Shown here: positions 57,500 through 64,000 of the stretch, piece after piece
How the letters are laid out: every line of letters starts with the position of its first letter
How positions within the stretch are numbered: position 1 is the stretch's first letter
Source: Plantago ovata
Lineage: Eukaryota > Streptophyta > Magnoliopsida > Lamiales > Plantaginaceae
Assembly: GCA_028274465.1 (NCBI GenBank)
Contig: CM051456.1
Span: 13,667,745 to 13,731,744 of the forward strand
Length of the DNA stretch: 64,000 nucleotides
Direction: 5' to 3'
Notes under the pieces: generated by a model
Told to the model about the DNA's origin: nothing
Databases searched by the model: none
The model's input: the letters and a program-made list of their open reading frames with translations, nothing else
Translations under genes and position numbers: made by a program

Positions 57500-58975
57500 G
57501 GAAAAAAAAAAAAAAAAACAAACAGATTAGTAGTACTGCTACACATTTCCACTCACCCACATGCCTCATTCCTCTTTCTCTCCATGTCTTATTATCTTCT
57601 TCTCTTCTCTCTTCTAAAACAAATGACTGAGCTCCATTGGGACTTCAATTGATTCATATTGATCGGAATTATAAACACGGTCATATGAATCGCTAAATTG
57701 CCATTGTTGAAAGGCGAATAATAAGCACGATAAAGCAAACGCTATAGGAGTAAATGGCAATACCTAGCATACGTACGGAATACTGAGTTATGAAGTTGAA
57801 ATCATGAGGAGAAACTAAGTTTACTGACACAGTAATGCCGTTAATTAATATGACAAACAGATAGAACGCCGGATATTGAAAATTCAGGGACTTACCGGAA
57901 AGAGGGCTTCAGCGGCACCAGCGGAAGGAGGAAGAGGACTTGAATTTTTCAACGGCCAGATGAGGATGGATTCGCCTTTGAATGGAATTTTAAATATTAA
58001 AATTGAGGATAGGAATGGTAATTCACAGACACTGTTGGGGGCTATTTTGGACAGATACTCTATCATTCTTGATTGGATAATCTTGCATATTTGATGGACC
58101 AAACGCCCACATGTTGATTATCTTAATTATCGACCACAATTATCTGTCATGTACACGGACCAAACCGAAATTTTTCGAAACATAATTACTGTTGATACAT
58201 GGCCAGATAAATCTAGATATTTTACTGTTTAGGATAAATAGCCTACCGTATTTATGTTTTTGTATCTTGCATACCAAACAGACGCTAAGTTCCAATTAAA
58301 ATAGGCCATTACCCATTCAATCCATTTCTCATGCTCCAACTTGCAAGATTTACCAGATTGCAAACCTGATTTAATGACTCCACCAACTATTTACTCTCAA
58401 TTTTATAAATTCATATATGAAGCCAAGAAGAAGTAAGCAAAGCTAATCGGTGAAGGCCGAGCAAAAACGGAAAGCGGATATGATACGGTGGAGAGCGGTG
58501 CTTGGTTTGGTAGCGGTGTTGGGACGAAAAAGGGGCAAAAAAACGACGTGGTGGTGGTGGTTATGTGTTGAGAAATAAGATGAGGAAGGAAGAAATGGGT
58601 TAAGGCATCATCAAATCACAAATGGCTTATGCCGTTATGGGACTTCACTTAGGTCTTAGGTTTTATAATGGTGTGTAGATGTTCTGAAGAAGACCAAACA
58701 ACAAATTAAATTGCCCCTATCGACATTCTCTCATTGCGTTGTTCAATGGTCATTCCAGCGAGGGTTACCGTTCAGAGGAACTTGGCACAACACGAAACTC
58801 CTTGATTGCAGTGGAAGTTTCGACAGGATTATCGTCTTCAACATAAAATTTGTGGATAGACACAACGACTTCAACATACTCGTTTGTGGCCTCGTGAGTA
58901 TCTCTCTAATCTCATATTCGGGACATGACTTTTGTGGCTATGCGCATCTACTTCGTAGTATGGTCATGGGAAACA
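57500..58975. other. No recognisable gene
   Basis: Open frames at 57876-58094 and 58711-59031 have no known domain. This region includes the distal upstream flank of the chaperone gene. Confidence 0.4.
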
Positions 58976-58977
58976 TC

Positions 58978-59467
58978 CAATACTTCTTTTCAGCTTTATT
59001 ATTATTATTATTATTATTTTTTTCCAATTAATTTTCCAACTTTTCGTTTTGTCGCACTCTCATCTCATTACAACTTCAAGTCAAATATCACATTTCCATA
59101 AATCTGGATGCTCCAGGTCAAGTAACACTTCCTTTGTAAGTAATGTCTCACCTCACAAATCTGCACGCGTCTATATATGTTTCTCTAAATGCTGTAACAA
59201 CGATGAAAACTGTAAACTTGTAAAGAATCGTATCGTAATGTATCCTTTCCCCAATTGGCTCAAAAGTGCAAAAACCCACATTTTACATATGCCAGCAAAA
59301 CAAGACCTTGTCAAAAAAGCCCAACAAGGAGAGAGTCATACTTGCATCACATTTGAAACCAGAGATCTTTCTAGAAAGAGGAGAGACGAGTATCTGCTAG
59401 ACACATCTAGGACCAATACTTCTTTTGAGCTTTATTATTATTAGTTAATTTTTTCCAATTAATTTTA
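58978..59467. repeat. Direct repeats flanking a segment of about 0.4 kb
   Basis: CCAATACTTCTTTTCAGC plus a (TTA)n run and TTTTTTCCAATTAATTTT at 58978-59035 recurs as CCAATACTTCTTTTGAGC plus (TTA)n and TTTTTTCCAATTAATTTT at 59413-59467. The segment between them has an open frame (59049-59444) with no known domain. Confidence 0.8.
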
Positions 59468-59468
59468 T

Positions 59469-59476
59469 TATATAAA
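59469..59476 (+). promoter_or_regulatory. HSP70-15: TATA box of the Hsp110/HSP70-15-like gene
   Basis: TTATATAA overlaps this site (reading ATTATATAAATC), about 130 bp before the end of the first, non-coding exon. A pyrimidine-rich leader follows. Confidence 0.6.
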
Positions 59477-59638
59477 TCTCACCCAATTTTTCTACACAAA
59501 CCCTCTTGCTTTCTTCTCTTTCTAAAACCTCAAAATCTATTACGCCGCTCTGTTTTTCTAATTCCATTTGCTGCCTGTGTTTTTGTTTGTAAACTCGACA
59601 GGAAGTGGGGCGGCGGACTCGATCTGCTCTTTTCTCAG

Positions 59639-60298
59639 GTGATTGTCTCTTTTCATCTCCAGATTCTGTTTATGTGCGATTCTAATCAGATCCAATCTGC
59701 TGTAGATTTTGTTTTCCTTTGCTTTTTGTCCGGATTTAGCTTCAAATTGTGCCTTTAAGGTTTTTTATTTGGATTTAATTTAATTGGTTTTGTTAAGCAG
59801 GTTGTGCTGTTTAGATGTTTTTAGGTCGTTTGGATGCTCTTTTTAAACTTATTCAAGGTGTTGTTTTTATTTTGTGTATTCATTATGTGAATTTGAGGTG
59901 TGAATGGAGCTACTTTAGCTGGATGTAGGTTCCGTTTTTTCTGTAAAAACAACTTTTTGATTAGATATTATGTGAATCAAATTTTTGTTGGATTTGGATT
60001 TGGATTGGATCAAACTGTATTCGTTACCTCCATTCAGGTTTTATAGGGTTGGGATTAAGATTGCTAGGGTTGGTATAAGATTTCTGTGATCTTGCAATGC
60101 TTGGAGGTTTAGGATGCATCAATGTAGTTTAGCGAATGGATTGGTTTCTTGAAGGTTTTAGTTTACTGCTTGTCCTTTTCTTCAGAGGTTGGTTTTGTGC
60201 CTTGCTAGCGTGGATTGGTTTTCTGATTGGGTTAAAAAAGGCCAGTATGTATAATTAACTTACCTGTGATACTGATAATCATCTTTTAAATGTTTCAG
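59639..60298 (+). other. HSP70-15: 5' UTR intron of the Hsp110/HSP70-15-like gene
   Basis: A GT donor after CTCAG (59638) and a TTTCAG acceptor at 60298 define a T-rich intron of 660 bp before the ATG. It begins GTGATTGTC. Leader introns of this size are common in plant chaperone genes and often raise expression; that effect is inferred here. Confidence 0.7.
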
Positions 60299-60361
60299 GT
60301 TATCAGGTAGATTATTGGATTGAGTGGCTGTGCTGCTGTAACTTCAAAAATCTAAGCAAAC

Positions 60362-63300
60362 ATGAGTGTGGTAGGTTTTGATTTTGGGAACGAGAGTTGT
60401 GTTGTTGCCGTCGCAAGGCAAAGGGGTATTGATGTCGTACTTAACGATGAGTCCAAACGTGAGACTCCTGCGATTGTATGTTTTGGTGATAAGCAGCGGT
60501 TCCTTGGAACTGCTGGAGCTGCATCAAGTATGATGAACCCAAAAAATACAATATCTCAAATGAAGAGATTGATTGGGCGCAAGTTTTCAGATCCCGAGCT
60601 GCAGAGCGATCTGAAATCTCTACCGTTTACAGTAACCGAGGGGCCTGATGGATATCCGTTGATTCATGCTCGCTATTTAGGTGATACAAAGACATTTACT
60701 CCTACCCAGGTATTGGGGATGATGTTTTCTGATATGAAGAGCATAGCTGAGAAGAACTTGAATGCAGCAGTGGTGGATTGTTGCATTGGCATACCAGTGT
60801 ATTTTACTGATCTTCAAAGGAGAGCTGTCATAGATGCAGCAACTATTGCTGGCTTGCACCCTCTTCATCTTATTCATGAAACTACTGCTACTGCATTAGC
60901 TTATGGTATTTACAAGACTGACTTGCCCGAAAACGAGCCGATGAATGTTGCTTTTGTCGACGTTGGCCATGCAAGTCTGCAAGTTTGTATTGCTGCGTTC
61001 AAGAAAGGTCAATTGAAGATATTAGCTCACTCCTTTGACAGGTCGCTTGGTGGACGAGATTTTGATGAAGCTTTGTTCCAGCATTTTGCTGCAAAGTTCA
61101 AGGATGAATATAAAATTGATGTCTATCAGAATGCCAGGGCTTGTCTCAGGCTGCGTACTGCCTGTGAGAAGCTAAAGAAGGTTCTAAGTGCAAACCCTGA
61201 GGCACCTCTAAATATTGAGTGCCTTATGGAGGAAAAGGATGTTAGAGGCTTCATTAAGAGAGATGAGTTTGAGAACATTAGTATCCCAATTCTGGAACGC
61301 GTGAAGAAGCCATTGGAGAAAGCTCTTCTGGATTCTGGGTTGACAATTGAAAATATACATTCAGTTGAAGTTGTCGGCTCAGGTTCACGAGTTCCTGCAA
61401 TCATTAGGATCTTGACTGAGTTCTTCGGAAAGGAGCCCCGCCGGACAATGAATGCAAGTGAATGCGTTGCCAAAGGCTCCGCATTGCAGTGTGCTATTCT
61501 TAGCCCCACATTTAAAGTGAGGGAATTCCAGGTATTGCTTTTTTATAAATTTTGATTTTTTTCCTTCTGTCTTGAAAGTTATTATATGATCGCTGTGCCA
61601 ATATTTGTATCCTTGCTGTTTACTGAAAGCGTGTGAACATAATTGTTATATGGTTTCATAAGTTGATTTTTGAAATATGCTACGGTGTTCATACTGTGCT
61701 AGGCAGAAATGGTGGTTTCGGTTTACATCTGCTTTAGTTAATAACCGCTTTGTAGTTTCTGTTAACAGTTTTTGGAGAGAGCCCTGCTATCATCTTATTG
61801 CTTCTTTGACTATTAGTGTCTATGAGTAGTGGAATTTATGATTGCAATGTTTAATATGGCACAAGTGTAATCAATAAATGGGAGTCATTCTGTAAATGCA
61901 ACGTAATCAAATAAATTTTTTGCCTTCTCTGTAACAGGTTAATGAGAGCTTTCCCTTCCCCATTGCTTTATCGTGGAAAACTCCTGCTACAGATGCAGAG
62001 AATGGAGGGACAGATAATCAGCAGAGTACTGTTGTATTCCCGAAGGGCAATCCGATACCTAGTGTGAAGGCTTTGACTTTCTACAGATCTGAGACCTTTA
62101 CTGTAGATGTGCAATATGCTGATGCTAGCGAATTGCAGGCAGGAACAAAGATCAGCACGTACACGGTAATTACACCTCTCTTGTCGACTTCTCAATTCAT
62201 AGTATAAATAGCCACACCTGTACCCATGCTTTACACCTTTCTCACCCTGTGTAGATTGGATCTTTCAAATCCACGAAGGGCGAGCGGTCAAAACTAAAAC
62301 TCAAAGTACGACTGAATCTTCATGGCATTGTTTCTGTTGAGTCAGCAACGGTAAGCTCGCATGCCAACCTTTTTCATTTATTATCAGTTTCTGTTGGTAG
62401 ACATGGACACTGTTGCCATGACTGTTTATCAGGCATTAGAAATTCTTCCGGGGGCATCGTTCTAATTTGGCTGACTGTGTCCCAATACATTTACACAGTT
62501 GTGCTTTTGAGTTAACTTATAAATTGGAATTTCTGATAATCTGTGTTCGATATTCTAATTGGTGCATTTTGCGACAGCTTCTGGAAGAGGAAGAAACAGA
62601 GGTTCCAGTTGTAAAGGAGCCTGCTAAGATGGAAATGGATGAAGCTTCTGCTGCTGGAGCTGCTGCTGAAACTGATGTGAATATGCAAGATGCTAAACCT
62701 GATGGTTCTGGAGTAGAAAATGGTGTGCCAGAGTCTGGGGATAAGCCAACTCAGATGGAGACAGATTCAAAGGTGAGTTTATAAGTTCCATATGATTGTT
62801 ATTGAGGATTTTAAGTTTTGTTGAACATAGGACTGTTAAAGAAGATCTTCTACCTTCTCTTCTTTGAGTTAAGTATTTTCAGATGTTATATTCACACATG
62901 ACACATCTTTGATATTAAATGTTTATTTGGATCAGGCGGAGGCTCCCAAGAAAAAGGTTAAGAAGATAAATGTTCCTGTATCAGAAGTTGTTTATGGTGC
63001 AATGGCAGCTGCAGACGTGCAAAAAGCTGTCGAGAAGGAATTTGAGATGGCTTTGCAGGACCGTGTTATGGAAGAAACCAAAGACAAAAAGAATGCTGTT
63101 GAGGCTTACGTTTATGACATGCGAAACAAGGTATGTTCCGTATCTTGGTCTCACAAACAATTTTCCCGAGTTCAGGACCAATATTGATTTTGTCTTTGCA
63201 GCTCAATGACAAATATCACGAGTTTGTTACGGATTCAGAGAGGGAACAGTTTATATCTAGACTACAGGAAGTGGAGGACTGGTTGTATGAGGACGGTGAG

Positions 63301-63800
63301 GATGAAACAAAAGGGGTTTACGTCGCTAAACTGGAGGAGCTCAAGAAGGTAAGTTCTTGTATTTTTTATGTTTTCTAGAGTTTCTCGTCTTCTTCTTTAT
63401 CTGCACTTGGATCCTAACTGGAGAGTTACATCCTGCAGCAAGGTGATCCCATTGAGGAGCGTTTCAAAGAGCATTCAGAAAGGGGGTCTGTGATTGATCA
63501 ACTCAATTATTGCATCAACAGTTACCGGGAAGCAGCAATGTCTACCGAGGCCAAGTTTGATCATATTGATCTAGCTGAGAAACAAAAGGTATGTTTGACA
63601 AATAGTAGGCACAATTATTTATGTATATGAAAATTGGACTATGAGTAAGTAACTTATTTTCCATTCCAGGTCTTGAATGAATGTGTGGAAGCTGAAGCTT
63701 GGCTAAGAGAGAAGAAGCAACAGCAAGATACTCTCCCGAAGCATGCAACACCAGCTCTTTTGTCCGCTGATGTTAGGAAGAAGGCTGAGGCTCTAGACCG
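60362..63800 (+). CDS. HSP70-15: Heat shock protein 70-15-like (Hsp110/Sse class), 3' end outside the window
   Basis: Eight coding exons are visible (60362-61531, 61938-62165, 62255-62350, 62578-62772, 62936-63130, 63202-63348, 63439-63588, 63670-63800), all with GT/AG borders and in frame, giving about 770 residues. The family is about 830 long, so a last exon of some 60 codons lies to the right. The N-terminal ATPase domain (residues 1-380) has the nucleotide loops GFDFGNESCVVAVARQRGID, VAFVDVGHASLQVCIAAF and VEVVGSGSRVPAIIRIL. The substrate domain follows, interrupted by the long acidic, low-complexity insertion (exon 4, LLEEEETEVPVVKEPAKMEM onward) that separates Hsp110 from ordinary Hsp70. 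Helical lid exons follow. Hsp110 proteins are cytosolic nucleotide-exchange factors and holdases working with Hsp70. The start is the conserved MSVVGFDFGN. Confidence 0.95.
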
Positions 63801-64000
63801 GTAAGTTAAATCTTAGTGTTAACTTGTTTCTCTATATACTTATTGGATGGAATGATGTTATTTATTGGGCTATTTTTTGTCAAAGCTTCATGTTTTTGTT
63901 GTTGAACTTGTTTATTTTGGACTTTTAATTTATTTTGGACTTTTAATCACTTTTGGTCTGCATCTAATTATCTTTTTCTAGAAATATAAGATTAGCATGA

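Noticed and set aside
57385-57630. Open frame rich in GPDR words
   Set aside because: It is the translation of a GGTCCGG-rich dispersed repeat.
59049-59444. 131-codon frame before the chaperone gene
   Set aside because: No domain is recognised and it lies between two direct repeats ending in (TTA)n; I could not support it as a gene.

Overview
The window is nuclear DNA of a flowering plant, most likely a eudicot. The evidence is intron-rich genes with plant-only families (purine permeases, a DUF630/DUF632 protein, an OVATE family protein, an NHL-type LEA_2 protein), AT-rich intergenic DNA, and many plant-type transposons (Stowaway MITEs, CACTA, MULE, LINE, Ty1/copia). I cannot name the species from the sequence.

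Layout. At 1-1150 lie the first two coding exons of a TMA7-like gene (minus strand, running off the left edge). From 1.4 to 17 kb there is no convincing host gene. It is a nest of transposons whose boundaries can often be fixed by target-site duplications: a CACTA element inside an older hAT-like MITE, a 5'-truncated LINE with a 16-bp duplication, a second LINE inside a Stowaway MITE, a short poly(A) retroposon, a MULE with a 9-bp duplication, and two further Stowaway elements.

From 17.8 to 42.2 kb lies a duplicated block in the order purine permease, F-box protein, DUF630/632 protein. Unit 1 has an intact permease (17845-19685), an F-box pseudogene (22956-27006) split by a copia element, and remnants of the DUF630/632 gene (about 28.1-28.9 kb). 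More F-box scraps follow at 29.4 and 30.3 kb. Unit 2 has an intact permease (32096-34408), an F-box copy with apparent frameshifts (34924-36121), and the only complete DUF630/632 gene (37062-39839, five coding exons, 700 residues). After it come a decayed SUVH-type SET fragment and another stray copy of DUF630/632 exon 4. A 1.8-kb minisatellite built on TGCTAGTTTCA lies between permease 1 and the first F-box copy.

From 43 to 49 kb is an LEA_2/NHL-type membrane protein gene whose 5-kb intron is filled with tandem copies of a roughly 0.95-kb unit and a TIR element. At 49.5 kb a short minus-strand gene encodes an 82-residue protein with an SPTSHPGSFRC motif. From 50 to 59 kb the intergenic DNA is itself partly duplicated on both sides of a single-exon OVATE family gene (55013-55576). 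At 59.5-63.8 kb is an Hsp110/HSP70-15-like chaperone gene with an intron in its 5' UTR; its last coding part is beyond the right edge.

The genes do not form an operon or obvious pathway. The main biological story is structural: segmental duplication followed by unequal decay, with both permease copies kept, one DUF630/632 copy kept and the F-box copies all damaged.
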